From Stutzerimonas stutzeri (GTDB lineage: Bacteria > Pseudomonadota > Gammaproteobacteria > Pseudomonadales > Pseudomonadaceae): a stretch of DNA of 64,000 nt. The notes beneath the pieces were generated by a model. It saw nothing but the letters and a program-made list of their open reading frames with translations. It was not told where the DNA came from and made no database searches. The position numbers and the translations under genes were made by a program. Positions within the stretch are counted from its first letter, which is position 1. Each line of letters begins with the position of its first letter. Below are positions 19,004-28,145 of the stretch, in pieces. The stretch is from positions 1 to 64,000 of the forward strand of contig NZ_JAGQFP010000002.1 in the NCBI RefSeq assembly GCF_019090095.1, written 5' to 3'.

Positions 19004-20212
19004 CTACTTCCAGAAGTCGTCCAGGTTGCTGAAACCCCATTGCGCCGGGTCTTCACGGCCGACGATGCGGTCGGTCACGCCGCGGCGCGAGAGGTCCAGG
19101 TCCAGCTGCTGGATCGGTGTCTTGGCCTTCGCCGAGAAGAACACCCGCACCAGCGGTTCGGTGAGCCTTTCCGGGTGCTGGTCGATCACCACGCCCAGCC
19201 GGCCGGACTCCAGCCGCACCAGCGAGCCGAGCGGATAGATGCCCACCGAGCGGATAAAGGCGTGGAATACGCGGGTGTCGAAATGGCCGCTCCACTGCGC
19301 CATGCGCGCCAGCGATTCGGCGGGGTTCCAGGCCTGCTTGTAGGGCCGGTTGGAGGTGATCGCATCGTAGACATCGCAGACTGCCGCCATGCGCGCGAAC
19401 AGGCTGATCGCCTCGCCCTGCAGGCGATGCGGATAACCGCTGCCGTCGAATTTCTCGTGGTGATGCAGGCAGACATCCAGCGCCGACTCCGGGATCGATC
19501 CGGCCGCGAAGAGCATCGCGTGACCGCGCTCGGGATGGCTGCGCATCACGGCGAACTCGTCATCGGTGAGGTGGCCAGGCTTGTTCAGCACCGCCTCGGG
19601 CATGGCCATCTTGCCGACGTCGTGCAGCAGCCCGGCCAGGCCGGCCGCGCGTGCGGTGTCCTCGTCGAGCCCGAGCTGACGGGACAACGAGATCATCAGC
19701 GCGCACACGGCGACCGAGTGCATATAGGTGTATTCGTCCTTGTGCTTGAGCCGGGCCAGGCCGATCAGCGCCGAACTGTTGCGCGCCAGCGAATCGCTGA
19801 TATCGGCGACCAGCGGCAGGCAGCCGTCGACATCGATCGCCTTGCCCAGTCGCGCCTCGCCGAACAGCTCGGTGACCGCCTTCTTCGAGCGGCTGATGAT
19901 GCGGGCGGCGCGTTGCAGTTCGTCGCGCGCGCTGCAACGCGTGACAGCGGTCGCTTTCGACGCTTCGGGAACTGCGGCGGCCGCAGGTGCTTCGGGCGCC
20001 GCACCCGACGCATCGGCCGAATCGGCCACATCGTCACCCTTGTCGGTATCGATCCAGACGCCACTGAGGCCGCTTTGACGCAGGCGCAGCAGGTCATCCG
20101 GTTCGGCGATGACGAATTTGTTTCGCCAGAACGGATGCGAGAGCCAGTTGCCCTCGAAGCCATGAATGAACATGCCGGACCGCACATCGTCGACGGTGAT
20201 TTTCTTGAGCAT
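19004..20212 (-). CDS. HD-GYP domain cyclic-di-GMP phosphodiesterase
   Basis: This 402-residue protein has an N-terminal DUF3391-like domain (about 1-65, MLKKITVDDVRSGMFIHGFE) and an Ala-rich linker (about 66-100). An HD-GYP domain covers about 135-330. The metal and catalytic motifs GLLHDVGKMAMPE, HPERGH, LHHHEKFDGSGYP and AAVCDVYDAIT are all present, so it should hydrolyse cyclic-di-GMP to pGpG or GMP. A single gene, it is divergent from dctB, with a perfect inverted repeat in the shared upstream region. With the GGDEF-EAL protein at the left edge it makes two predicted phosphodiesterases near a motility locus. Confidence 0.9.
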   Translation of the reverse strand: MLKKITVDDVRSGMFIHGFEGNWLSHPFWRNKFVIAEPDDLLRLRQSGLSGVWIDTDKGDDVADSADASGAAPEAPAAAAVPEASKATAVTRCSARDELQRAARIISRSKKAVTELFGEARLGKAIDVDGCLPLVADISDSLARNSSALIGLARLKHKDEYTYMHSVAVCALMISLSRQLGLDEDTARAAGLAGLLHDVGKMAMPEAVLNKPGHLTDDEFAVMRSHPERGHAMLFAAGSIPESALDVCLHHHEKFDGSGYPHRLQGEAISLFARMAAVCDVYDAITSNRPYKQAWNPAESLARMAQWSGHFDTRVFHAFIRSVGIYPLGSLVRLESGRLGVVIDQHPERLTEPLVRVFFSAKAKTPIQQLDLDLSRRGVTDRIVGREDPAQWGFSNLDDFWK

Positions 20213-20337
20213 GGGTCCCTCGAGACGACCTGTTACAAGACCAAACGGGCTTGCCCGTTTGTACTCAATGCGTCCCAGCTAACCGCCACTCACCCTGAAA
20301 ACCCGCACAGATATCACAGTGCCATCACGACATATAA

Positions 20338-20363
20338 CTGTACATTAGCCAAAAGATGTACAG
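20338..20363. promoter_or_regulatory. Inverted repeat between HD-GYP and dctB genes
   Basis: CTGTACAT and ATGTACAG form a perfect 8-bp inverted repeat with a 10-bp spacer. The symmetric spacing of about two helical turns is typical of a dimeric regulator site. The binding protein is unknown. Confidence 0.5.
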
Positions 20364-20420
20364 GTTATGCGCGATAGGCAAGCCCTGCATTAACATGACG
20401 CCTCATCACGCGAGTCGAAC

Positions 20421-22184
20421 ATGCCTGTCCTGACCAGCCGCTACCGCGTCGCCTTCATCATCTCCCTGATCCTCGCCGGGCTGCTGCTCAGCATGTACGG
20501 CGCCGGTCGCATCGCCGAGCAGCGCGCCTGGGCCGAGCGCAGCCAGGAAGCGCGCGATCAGCTCGCGCTCTATGCCCAGGCGATCCATACCCAGGTCGAG
20601 CGCTTTCGCTCGGTGCCGGCGCTGCTGGCGCTGGACAGCGACATCCAGGCGCTGCTGAGCAACCCCGGCGACCAGGCCCTGCGCGACCTCTTGAACCAGC
20701 GTCTGGAGCAGCAGAACGAGGCGGCCGGCTCGTCGGTGCTGTATCTGCTCGACCGCCATGGCGAGACCCTCGCCGCGAGCAACTGGCGCGACTGGACCAG
20801 CTTCGTCGGCAACAATTACGCCTTCCGTCCGTACTTCCTCGATGCGCTTGCGAACGACTCGGGGCGCTACTTCGCCGTCGGCGTCACCACCGGCATTCCG
20901 GGCTATTTCCTTTCAAGTTCGGTGAAAAACAGCGCGGGCGAGGTGATCGGCGTGCTGGTCGTCAAACTCGAACTGGAGGAGATGCAACGCGAGTGGGTCG
21001 GGCAGTCGGGCATCCTGCTGATTGCCGATTCGCTGGATATCGTCATCCTCACCAACCGCCCCGCCTGGCGCTTCCGCTACCTGCGCCCGCTCAGCGATGA
21101 GGTGCGCGCCGAGCTGGTCGCCGCGCGCCGCTACGCCGAGCAGAACCTGCAACCTCTGCCGAACCACAGCCTGCAACGCATCGCCGCCGACAGCGAGCGG
21201 CGCCAGGTGGATGGCCCGGACGGGCGGCGCAACTACCTGTGGCAGCGGCTGCGGCTGCCCGAGGAGAAGTGGACGCTGCACCTGCTGCAGGAACCGCAGC
21301 TGATCGCCGCCAATGTGCGCAGCTATCGCCTGGCCGCCGCCGGCGTGTGGATGACCCTGGCGTTCCTGCTCCTCTACCTGGCCCAGCGGCGCAAGACCCG
21401 CCGCGTCGAACAGCGCAGCCGCAGCGAACTGGAGCACCTGGTCGAGGCGCGCACCCGCGAGTTGCGCACCGCCCAGGATGAGCTGGTGCATGCCGCCCGC
21501 ATGGCTGCGCTGGGGCAGATGTCCGCCGCCCTCGCCCACGAGATCAACCAGCCGCTGACCGCCCTGCGCATGCAGCTGGCCAGCCAGCGGCTACTGCTCG
21601 ACTGCGGCCGCACCGAGGCGGTGCGCGAAGGGATCGGCCAGGTCGAGAGCCTGCTCGAACGCATGGCCGCGCTGACCAGCCACCTGAAGACCTTCGCCCG
21701 CAAGAGCCCCGCCGGCCTGCGTCAACGCCTGAGCCTGAGCGAGGTGCTGGCGCAGGCGCTGGAGCTGCTCGGCCCGCGCATCCGCAGCGATGGGGTCGAG
21801 GTGGTGCATCAGGTGTCGGCCGACGTCTGGGTCAGCGGCGATGCGATCCGCCTGGAGCAGGTGCTGATCAACCTGCTGACCAACGCGCTCGACGCCATGC
21901 TGGGTTGTCCGGTGCGTCAGTTGCGCATCGACTGCCAGCGGCAGAGCAAGGGCTGGACGCTGAGCGTCGCCGACAGCGGCGGTGGCATCGCCAGCGAACA
22001 CCTGGACCAGGTCTTCGAGCCCTTCTTCACCACCAAACCGGTCGGTCAGGGGCTGGGCCTGGGGCTGGCGGTGTCCTACGGCATCGTGCGCGACCTGGGC
22101 GGCAATCTGGAGGTGCACAACGATGCGCTCGGTGCGGTGTTCGTGCTGCATCTGCCGGCAGCCGAACAGGCCGCCGCCGAGTAG
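20421..22184 (+). CDS. dctB: C4-dicarboxylate-type sensor histidine kinase DctB
   Basis: This 587-residue membrane kinase has a first membrane segment at about 12-30 (FIISLILAGLLLSMYGAG), a large periplasmic double-PAS-type sensor (about 31-300, with AASNWRDWTSFVGNNYAFRPYF and YFLSSSVKNSAGEVIGVLVVKLE) and a second segment at about 300-322. A HisKA domain carries AHEINQPLTALRMQL (His at about 374), followed by an HATPase (NLLTNALDAM, ADSGGGIA, FTTKPVGQGLGLGLAV). In the family, DctB phosphorylates DctD in response to C4-dicarboxylates. It lies 27 bp before dctD. The exact ligand is inferred from family resemblance. Confidence 0.9.
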   Translation: MPVLTSRYRVAFIISLILAGLLLSMYGAGRIAEQRAWAERSQEARDQLALYAQAIHTQVERFRSVPALLALDSDIQALLSNPGDQALRDLLNQRLEQQNEAAGSSVLYLLDRHGETLAASNWRDWTSFVGNNYAFRPYFLDALANDSGRYFAVGVTTGIPGYFLSSSVKNSAGEVIGVLVVKLELEEMQREWVGQSGILLIADSLDIVILTNRPAWRFRYLRPLSDEVRAELVAARRYAEQNLQPLPNHSLQRIAADSERRQVDGPDGRRNYLWQRLRLPEEKWTLHLLQEPQLIAANVRSYRLAAAGVWMTLAFLLLYLAQRRKTRRVEQRSRSELEHLVEARTRELRTAQDELVHAARMAALGQMSAALAHEINQPLTALRMQLASQRLLLDCGRTEAVREGIGQVESLLERMAALTSHLKTFARKSPAGLRQRLSLSEVLAQALELLGPRIRSDGVEVVHQVSADVWVSGDAIRLEQVLINLLTNALDAMLGCPVRQLRIDCQRQSKGWTLSVADSGGGIASEHLDQVFEPFFTTKPVGQGLGLGLAVSYGIVRDLGGNLEVHNDALGAVFVLHLPAAEQAAAE

Positions 22185-22211
22185 ACTGGCGACACGCAAA
22201 AGGAGTGGGAC

Positions 22212-23573
22212 ATGAGCGGTCAGGTCATCTTCATCGACGACGAAGCGGCAATCCGTCAGGCCGTGCAGCAATGGCTGGAGCTGTCCGGCTTCAGCGTGCG
22301 CACCTGTGCCAGCGCGCAGCAGGCCCTGGGGCTGATCGATCGCGACTTCCAGGGCGTGCTGATCAGCGACGTGCGCATGCCCGATCTGGATGGCCTCGGG
22401 CTGCTGGAAAGGCTGGTGGCGCTGGATCCGGAGCTGCCAGTCATCATGGTCACCGGCCACGGCGACGTGCCCATGGCGGTGCAGGCGCTGCGCCAGGGTG
22501 CCTACGACTTCATCGAGAAGCCCTTCACCCCCGAGCGCCTGCTCGACAGCGTGCGCCGCGCCCAGGACAAGCGCCGGCTGGTCTGCGAGAACCGCCAGCT
22601 GCGCGAGCAGTTCACCCGCAAGGGCCGCATCGAATCCATGCTGCTCGGCGTCTCGCGCGGCATGGAACACCTCCGGCGGCAGGTGCTGGAGCTGGCCGGC
22701 ACCAACGTCAACGTGCTGATCCGCGGCGATACCGGCAGCGGCAAGGAGCAGGTCGCGCGCTGCCTGCACGACTTCAGCCCGCGGGCGCGCCACCCCTTCG
22801 TGGCGCTGAACTGCGCGGCCATTCCGGAAACCATCTTCGAGAGCGAGCTGTTCGGCCATGAGAGCGGCGCCTTCACCGGCGCCCAGGGCAAGCGCATCGG
22901 CCGCATCGAGCACGCCCACGGCGGCACCCTGTTCCTGGACGAGATCGAAAGCATGCCGCTGGCCCAGCAGGTCAAGCTGCTGCGGGTGTTGCAGGAAAAG
23001 ACTCTGGAGCGGCTCGGCTCGAACCGCAGCATCGAGGTCGACCTGCGGGTGATCAGTGCGGCCAAGCCGGACCTGCTCGACGAGGTGCGTGGTGGGCGCT
23101 TCCGCGAGGACCTGCTGTATCGCCTGAACGTCGCCGAACTGCACATCCCGCCGCTGCGCGAGCGCCGCGAGGATATCCCGCTGCTGTTCGAGCATTTCGC
23201 CAGCCAGGCCGCCCAGCGCCACGGCCGCGACCCGGTGCCGGCGAGCCCCGCCGAGCTGGCGCAGCTGCTCAGCCATGACTGGCCGGGCAACGTGCGCGAA
23301 CTGATCAACGCCGCCGAGCGCCACGCGCTGGGCCTGACCCCGCCGCCGTCGGCCAGCGCCGGCATGCCGGCGCCGAGCCCGGCCACGTCGCTGGCCGAGC
23401 AGATGGAAGCCTTCGAAGCGCAATGCCTGCACAACGCCCTGCAACAGCACAAAGGCAACATCGCCGAAGTGATGAATCAGCTGCAGCTGCCGCGCCGCAC
23501 CCTCAACGAAAAGATGCAGCGCCACGGCCTGAGCCGCAGCGACTACCTGCCCGCCGGTAGCGGCGAAAGCTGA
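22212..23573 (+). CDS. dctD: Sigma54-dependent response regulator DctD
   Basis: This 453-residue regulator has a receiver domain (about 1-125, VIFIDDEAAIRQAV; phospho-acceptor Asp in VLISDVRMPDLDG; VTGHGDVPMAVQALRQGAYDFIEKPF). An AAA+ domain (about 140-370) carries Walker A GDTGSGKEQ and the sigma54-contact loop ESGAFTGAQGKR. A Fis-type helix-turn-helix lies at the C-terminus (about 410-445, HKGNIAEVMNQLQLPRRTLNEKM). A strong AAGGAG precedes the ATG. In the family it activates sigma54 promoters of dicarboxylate transport genes. The likely target genes are not adjacent. Confidence 0.92.
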   Translation: MSGQVIFIDDEAAIRQAVQQWLELSGFSVRTCASAQQALGLIDRDFQGVLISDVRMPDLDGLGLLERLVALDPELPVIMVTGHGDVPMAVQALRQGAYDFIEKPFTPERLLDSVRRAQDKRRLVCENRQLREQFTRKGRIESMLLGVSRGMEHLRRQVLELAGTNVNVLIRGDTGSGKEQVARCLHDFSPRARHPFVALNCAAIPETIFESELFGHESGAFTGAQGKRIGRIEHAHGGTLFLDEIESMPLAQQVKLLRVLQEKTLERLGSNRSIEVDLRVISAAKPDLLDEVRGGRFREDLLYRLNVAELHIPPLRERREDIPLLFEHFASQAAQRHGRDPVPASPAELAQLLSHDWPGNVRELINAAERHALGLTPPPSASAGMPAPSPATSLAEQMEAFEAQCLHNALQQHKGNIAEVMNQLQLPRRTLNEKMQRHGLSRSDYLPAGSGES

Positions 23574-23823
23574 TCCCAGTCAGCACTGCCGCGACGCCAT
23601 CACTGGCGATGATCAACCCGCACACTGCGGCTCGGAGATGACCCGCGGCGGGCAGTCAGCTCGAGACAACCCCCTTGCGACGGTCACGCGCGGCAAGACA
23701 CCGAAATATCGCCCCGCCAGCTCTACCCCGGGATCTAGCGGACCTCGGCGGACTGTACGCCCTCGACCGTCGGTCGCCCGTCTTTCAGGAAGCGCTTGAC
23801 GGCTGGGCGGCTTCTGGCGTTTC

Positions 23824-23839
23824 CTGAAACCGGTTTCAG
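23824..23839. promoter_or_regulatory. PtxS operator upstream of ptxS
   Basis: The perfect palindrome CTGAAACCGGTTTCAG, 36 bp before ptxS, contains the 14-bp site TGAAACCGGTTTCA known for PtxS in P. aeruginosa. A half-like GGTTTCAG lies near 23864. The same 16-mer occurs before kguE, so ptxS should be autoregulated. The rest of 23574-23875 shows no gene. Confidence 0.88.
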
Positions 23840-23875
23840 AGCCAGACAATAAATTCAAAAAGCAGGTTTCAGCCC

Positions 23876-24901
23876 GTGAATTCTTTTTCCGCCGCCCAGC
23901 GCAGCCGCGTCACCATGCTCGATGTCGCCGAACGCGCCGGGGTCTCCAAGGCCAGCGTCTCACGCTTCATTGGCGAAGACCGCGCCCTGCTCTCCGATGC
24001 CATCGCCCAGCGCATCGAGCAGGCGATTGCCGAGCTGGGCTATCGCCCGAACCAGATGGCTCGTGGTCTCAAGCGCGGCCGCACTCGCCTGATCGGCATG
24101 CTGGTGGCCGATATCCGCAACCCCTATTCGATTGCCGTGATGCACGGCGTGGAAACCGCCTGCCGGCGCCACGGCTACAGCCTGGTGGTGTGCAACACCG
24201 ATCGCGACGACGAGCAGGAACGCCAACACCTGGCGCTGCTGCGCGCCTACAACATCGAAGGCTTGATCGTGAACACTCTGGGCCACCACCGCGACGAGCT
24301 GCTGGAGCTGCGCCGGGAAATGCCCCTGGTCCTGGTCGATCGCAAAGTCGATCGGCTCGACAGCGATCTGGTCGGCCTGGACAACCCCGCCGCCGTCGAC
24401 ATGGCGCTCGATCATCTCCAGGCGCGCGGCTATCGCGACCTGCTGCTGGTCACCGAGCCGGTCGACGGCACCAGCTCGCGCATCGAGCGGGTCGAGCGTT
24501 TCCAGGCCGGCATCGAGCAGCGTCCGGCCCTGCGCGGCGCCGTGGCGGACACTCGCGAGGGCCTGGAAACTCGGATCGAAGCCTTCCTGGCCGGGCCGGA
24601 CCATGGGCCCAAGGCGCTGTTCTGCGCCAACGGCGTTGCCGCGCTGGCGGCCACTCAGGTATTGCGCGAGCTGGGCTGCCAGCTGTTCGAGGACATCGGC
24701 CTGCTCGCCCTCGACGACCTTGACTGGTACCCGCTGGTGGGCAGCGGCATCAGCGCCCTGGCGCAACCCACCGCCGAGATCGGCGCCAGCGCGTTCGACT
24801 GCCTGCTCAAGCGGCTGCGCGGCGACAGCGGCCCGGCACGCACCCTGGATTTCTCGCCGCGATTGATCGAGCGCGGCTCCACCCGTGGCGCTGGACGCTA
24901 A
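23876..24901 (+). CDS. ptxS: LacI-family repressor PtxS of 2-ketogluconate genes
   Basis: This 341-residue LacI/GalR regulator has an N-terminal helix-turn-helix (about 13-35, TMLDVAERAGVSKASVSRFIG), hinge region YRPNQMARGLKRGRT, and a periplasmic-binding-protein-like core (from LIGMLVADIRNPY). PtxS represses the kgu operon and its own gene, and releases DNA on binding 2-ketogluconate. The GTG start gives the standard LacI N-terminus. The gene lies directly upstream of kguE-K-T-D in the same direction, with a terminator between. Both promoters carry the same palindrome, which fits the known circuit. Confidence 0.9.
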   Translation: MNSFSAAQRSRVTMLDVAERAGVSKASVSRFIGEDRALLSDAIAQRIEQAIAELGYRPNQMARGLKRGRTRLIGMLVADIRNPYSIAVMHGVETACRRHGYSLVVCNTDRDDEQERQHLALLRAYNIEGLIVNTLGHHRDELLELRREMPLVLVDRKVDRLDSDLVGLDNPAAVDMALDHLQARGYRDLLLVTEPVDGTSSRIERVERFQAGIEQRPALRGAVADTREGLETRIEAFLAGPDHGPKALFCANGVAALAATQVLRELGCQLFEDIGLLALDDLDWYPLVGSGISALAQPTAEIGASAFDCLLKRLRGDSGPARTLDFSPRLIERGSTRGAGR

Positions 24902-24907
24902 GCCGCA

Positions 24908-24929
24908 AGGGCCTCGCGAATGAGGCCCT
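24908..24929 (+). terminator. Terminator between ptxS and kguE
   Basis: The 8-bp perfect stem AGGGCCTC/GAGGCCCT with a GCGAAT loop lies just after the ptxS stop. A run of seven T residues (24943-24949) follows about 13 bp later, so the T-run is not adjacent to the stem. Confidence 0.5.
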
Positions 24930-24957
24930 GAGCAAGGCGAAATTTTTTTACGCGAAA

Positions 24958-24973
24958 CTGAAACCGGTTTCAG
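24958..24973. promoter_or_regulatory. PtxS operator upstream of kguE
   Basis: CTGAAACCGGTTTCAG is identical to the operator before ptxS. It ends 12 bp before the kguE ATG and abuts the ribosome-binding site GAGGA, so bound PtxS would block the transcript start region of the kgu operon. Confidence 0.88.
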
Positions 24974-24985
24974 AGGAGCACAACA

Positions 24986-25768
24986 ATGCATAAACCACCC
25001 GTCTCCATCAGCCTCTCCAGCTACGGCGCCGACCTGGTACGCGCGCGCGGCCAGGGCAGCTTCGTCGATCTGCTGGCCGCAGCCGGCGCGTCGCGAATCG
25101 AGTGGCGCGAAGAACTGCTGACCACCGAGCAGGCCGACGAACTGGCCGCAGGCGCGCGTGCCAAAGGGCTGTGCAGCATCTATTCGTCGCCGCTGGAGCT
25201 GTGGCTCGCCGATCGGCCGGCGCCCAATCCCGCCCTGCTGACTGCGCTGCGGCGCGCCGAGGCCTTCGGCTCGACCTGGCTGAAGGTGTCCCTCGGCCAT
25301 TTCAGCGAGACCCGCGACATGTTGGCCCTCGCCGCTACGCTCGCTGGCAGCCCGGTGCAGTTGCTGGTGGAGAACGACCAGACCCCGCAAGGCGGGCGGA
25401 TCGAGCCCTTGCAGCGCTTCTTCGCGGCGGTCGAACAACAGGGCCTGCCCATCGGCATGACCTTCGACATCGGCAACTGGCAGTGGCAGGAGCAGTCGGT
25501 ACACCTCGCCGCGCGCCAGCTCGGTCGCTACGTGACCTATGTTCATTGCAAGGCGGTGACGCGCCGTGCCGATGGCAAGCTGGTCGCCATCCCACCCGCC
25601 ATGGCCGACCTGCCGCTGTGGGAGTTGCTGCTCGAGCAGATGCCGGCCGGCGTGATGCGCGCCGCCGAGTACCCGCTGCAAGGCGATGACCTGCTGCAAT
25701 TGACCACCGACCACGTCGCCGTCCTGTCCCGTCTTGGCCAGCCGCACCGGGAGGCCGCCCATGTCTGA
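24986..25768 (+). CDS. kguE: KguE, sugar isomerase/epimerase-like protein of 2-ketogluconate operon
   Basis: This 260-residue protein has a xylose-isomerase-like TIM-barrel fold. It contains [40 protein letters not shown] and YVHCKAV, which match the metal-binding strands of this family (Glu, Asp, His). It is the first gene of the kgu operon. In pseudomonads kguE sits with kguK, kguT and kguD. Its exact step is poorly defined, so an isomerase or epimerase role on a keto-sugar acid is inference. GAGGA precedes the ATG, and the end overlaps kguK. Confidence 0.82.
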   Translation: MHKPPVSISLSSYGADLVRARGQGSFVDLLAAAGASRIEWREELLTTEQADELAAGARAKGLCSIYSSPLELWLADRPAPNPALLTALRRAEAFGSTWLKVSLGHFSETRDMLALAATLAGSPVQLLVENDQTPQGGRIEPLQRFFAAVEQQGLPIGMTFDIGNWQWQEQSVHLAARQLGRYVTYVHCKAVTRRADGKLVAIPPAMADLPLWELLLEQMPAGVMRAAEYPLQGDDLLQLTTDHVAVLSRLGQPHREAAHV

Positions 25769-26771
25769 GTTCGATGTCCTCTCCTTCGGCGAAACCATGG
25801 CGATGCTGGTGGCCGAACAGACCGGTGACCTGGCCAGCGTCGAGCGCTTTCACAAGCGCATCGCCGGCGCCGACAGCAACGTCGCCATCGGCCTGTCGCG
25901 GCTGGGCTTCAAGGTGGCCTGGCTGAGCCGGGTCGGTGCCGATTCCCTCGGCCGCTTCGTGGTGCAGACACTGGAGCGCGAAGGCCTGGATTGCCGTCAC
26001 GTGGCGGTCGACCCGGCGCACCCAACCGGCTTCCAGTTCAAGTCGCGCAGCGACGATGGCAGCGACCCGCAGGTCGAGTATTTCCGCCGCGGCTCGGCGG
26101 CCAGCCACCTGTCGATCGACTCCATTGCGTCGGCGCTGCTCGAGGCCCGCCACCTGCATGCCACCGGCATCGTCCCGGCGCTGTCGCTGACGGCCCGCGA
26201 GATGGCCTTCGAGCTGATGACGCGCATGCGCGGGGCCGGTCGCAGCCTGTCCTTCGACCCCAACCTGCGGCCCAGCCTATGGGACAGCGAGTCGACCATG
26301 GTCCGCGAGATCAACCGCCTCGCCGCCCTCGCCCATTGGGTCCTGCCCGGGCTCGCCGAGGGCCGTGTGCTGACCGGCTTCGACGATCCAGCCGACATCG
26401 CCGCGTTTTACCTGGATCGGGGCGTCGAGGCGGTGGTCATCAAGCTCGGCGCAGAGGGCGCCTACTACCGCACGGCCGAGGCGCAGGGCTTCGTCGCCGC
26501 GGTGCCGAATGTTCAGGTGGTGGACACCGTCGGCGCCGGCGATGGCTTCGCTGTCGGCCTGATCAGCGCCCTATTGGAAGGCCACGGCCTCGACGACGCG
26601 GTGCAGCGCGCCAACTGGATCGGCAGCCGCGCGGTACAGAGCCGCGGCGACATGGAGGGCCTGCCGACCCGTGCCGAACTCTCGGCCGCCTTCGACGGCC
26701 TCGTTCGGGAACAGGCCCAGGTCCCGCTTGCTGCCGGCGCATCCGGCATCAGCCGCGCCATCGGGGCCTGA
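25761..26771 (+). CDS. kguK: 2-ketogluconate kinase KguK (PfkB family)
   Basis: This 336-residue carbohydrate kinase phosphorylates 2-ketogluconate to 2-keto-6-phosphogluconate in the cytoplasm. PfkB motifs are visible: N-terminal [10 protein letters not shown], substrate region [15 protein letters not shown], and C-terminal [13 protein letters not shown] with the catalytic Asp at about 261. The ATG at 25761, preceded by GGGAGG, is the start. It overlaps the kguE stop by eight bases. A longer frame beginning upstream lies inside kguE. A 2-keto-3-deoxygluconate kinase is the close alternative, but the operon context favours KguK. Confidence 0.87.
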   Translation: MSEFDVLSFGETMAMLVAEQTGDLASVERFHKRIAGADSNVAIGLSRLGFKVAWLSRVGADSLGRFVVQTLEREGLDCRHVAVDPAHPTGFQFKSRSDDGSDPQVEYFRRGSAASHLSIDSIASALLEARHLHATGIVPALSLTAREMAFELMTRMRGAGRSLSFDPNLRPSLWDSESTMVREINRLAALAHWVLPGLAEGRVLTGFDDPADIAAFYLDRGVEAVVIKLGAEGAYYRTAEAQGFVAAVPNVQVVDTVGAGDGFAVGLISALLEGHGLDDAVQRANWIGSRAVQSRGDMEGLPTRAELSAAFDGLVREQAQVPLAAGASGISRAIGA

Positions 26772-26834
26772 CCGACATAACCACCCACCCACACACCTGT
26801 TGCACACAAAAACAACACGCTCAGGAGTCACGCC

Positions 26835-28133
26835 ATGCAAACGCGAAATCTCGCCACCCGCCGCTGGTGGTACATCATGCCCATCGTCTTCATCACCTAC
26901 AGCCTGGCCTACCTGGACAGGGCCAACTACGGCTTCGCCGCGGCCTCGGGCATGGCCGAAGACCTGATGATCACCCCCGGAATGTCGTCGCTGCTGGGCG
27001 CGCTGTTCTTTCTCGGCTACTTCTTCTTCCAGGTGCCGGGGGCGATCTACGCGCAGAAGCGCAGCGTGAAGAAACTCATTTTCGTCAGCCTGATCCTCTG
27101 GGGCTCGCTGGCGACCCTGACCGGCATGGTCTCCAGCGCCTACTGGCTGATCGTGATTCGCTTCATGCTCGGGGTGGTCGAGGCCGCCGTGATGCCGGCC
27201 ATGCTGGTGTACCTCTGCCACTGGTTCACCCGCGCCGAACGCTCGCGCGCCAACACCTTCCTGATCCTCGGCAACCCGGTGACCATGCTGTGGATGTCGG
27301 TGGTTTCCGGTTATCTGGTGGAGCAATTCGACTGGCGCTGGATGTTCATCATCGAAGGCCTGCCGGCGGTGCTCTGGGCCTTTATCTGGTGGCGCCTGGC
27401 CGATGACCGCCCAGCCCAGGCCAAGTGGCTCAATGACCAGGAAAAACAGGACCTTGAAAGCGCACTGGCCGCCGAGCAGGTCGGCATCAAGGCGGTGAAG
27501 AACTATGCCGAGGCGTTCCGCTCGCCGAAGGTGATCATCCTCGCCCTGCAGTTCTTCTGCTGGAGCGTCGGCGTCTACGGCTTCGTGCTGTGGCTGCCCT
27601 CGATCCTCAAGGCCGGCCAGCAGATGGACATGGTCGAGGCCGGCTGGCTGTCGGCGCTGCCCTACCTGGCGGCGGTGATCGCCATGCTGCTGGTGTCCTG
27701 GGCGTCGGACAAGACCCAGAAGCGCAAGCGCTTCGTCTGGCCGCCGCTGCTGATCGCCTCCGTTGCGTTCTACGCGTCCTATCTGCTGGGTGCCGAGCAC
27801 TTCTGGTGGTCCTACAGCCTGCTGGTGCTTGCCGGGGCCTGCATGTACGCCCCCTACGGCCCGTTCTTCGCCATCGTCCCGGAAATCCTGCCAGCGAACG
27901 TTGCCGGCGGCGCCATGGCGCTGATCAATAGCATGGGCGCCCTGGGTTCGTTCGGCGGCTCGTACCTGGTCGGCTACCTGAACGGCTCCACCGGCTCGCC
28001 CGCCATGTCCTTCCTGCTGATGAGCGGTGCGCTGCTGCTGTCGGTAGTGCTGACCCTGGCCCTCAAGCCCGGCGCCAGCGACCGCACCGCGCAGGCTACC
28101 GCGACGCCCCTTTCGGCCACCGCTCGTCCCTGA
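26835..28133 (+). CDS. kguT: 2-ketogluconate transporter KguT (MFS)
   Basis: This 432-residue major facilitator transporter has about 12 membrane segments, of the anion:cation symporter branch (YSLAYLDRANYGFAAASGMAEDL is the typical first loop). It should import 2-ketogluconate made in the periplasm by gluconate dehydrogenase. The RBS is CAGGAG nine bases before the ATG. It is the third gene of the kgu operon, 63 bp after kguK and 12 bp before kguD. The substrate is inferred from context, because the branch also moves glucarate and phthalate. Confidence 0.86.
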   Translation: MQTRNLATRRWWYIMPIVFITYSLAYLDRANYGFAAASGMAEDLMITPGMSSLLGALFFLGYFFFQVPGAIYAQKRSVKKLIFVSLILWGSLATLTGMVSSAYWLIVIRFMLGVVEAAVMPAMLVYLCHWFTRAERSRANTFLILGNPVTMLWMSVVSGYLVEQFDWRWMFIIEGLPAVLWAFIWWRLADDRPAQAKWLNDQEKQDLESALAAEQVGIKAVKNYAEAFRSPKVIILALQFFCWSVGVYGFVLWLPSILKAGQQMDMVEAGWLSALPYLAAVIAMLLVSWASDKTQKRKRFVWPPLLIASVAFYASYLLGAEHFWWSYSLLVLAGACMYAPYGPFFAIVPEILPANVAGGAMALINSMGALGSFGGSYLVGYLNGSTGSPAMSFLLMSGALLLSVVLTLALKPGASDRTAQATATPLSATARP

Positions 28134-28145
28134 TTCGAGGCCCTC

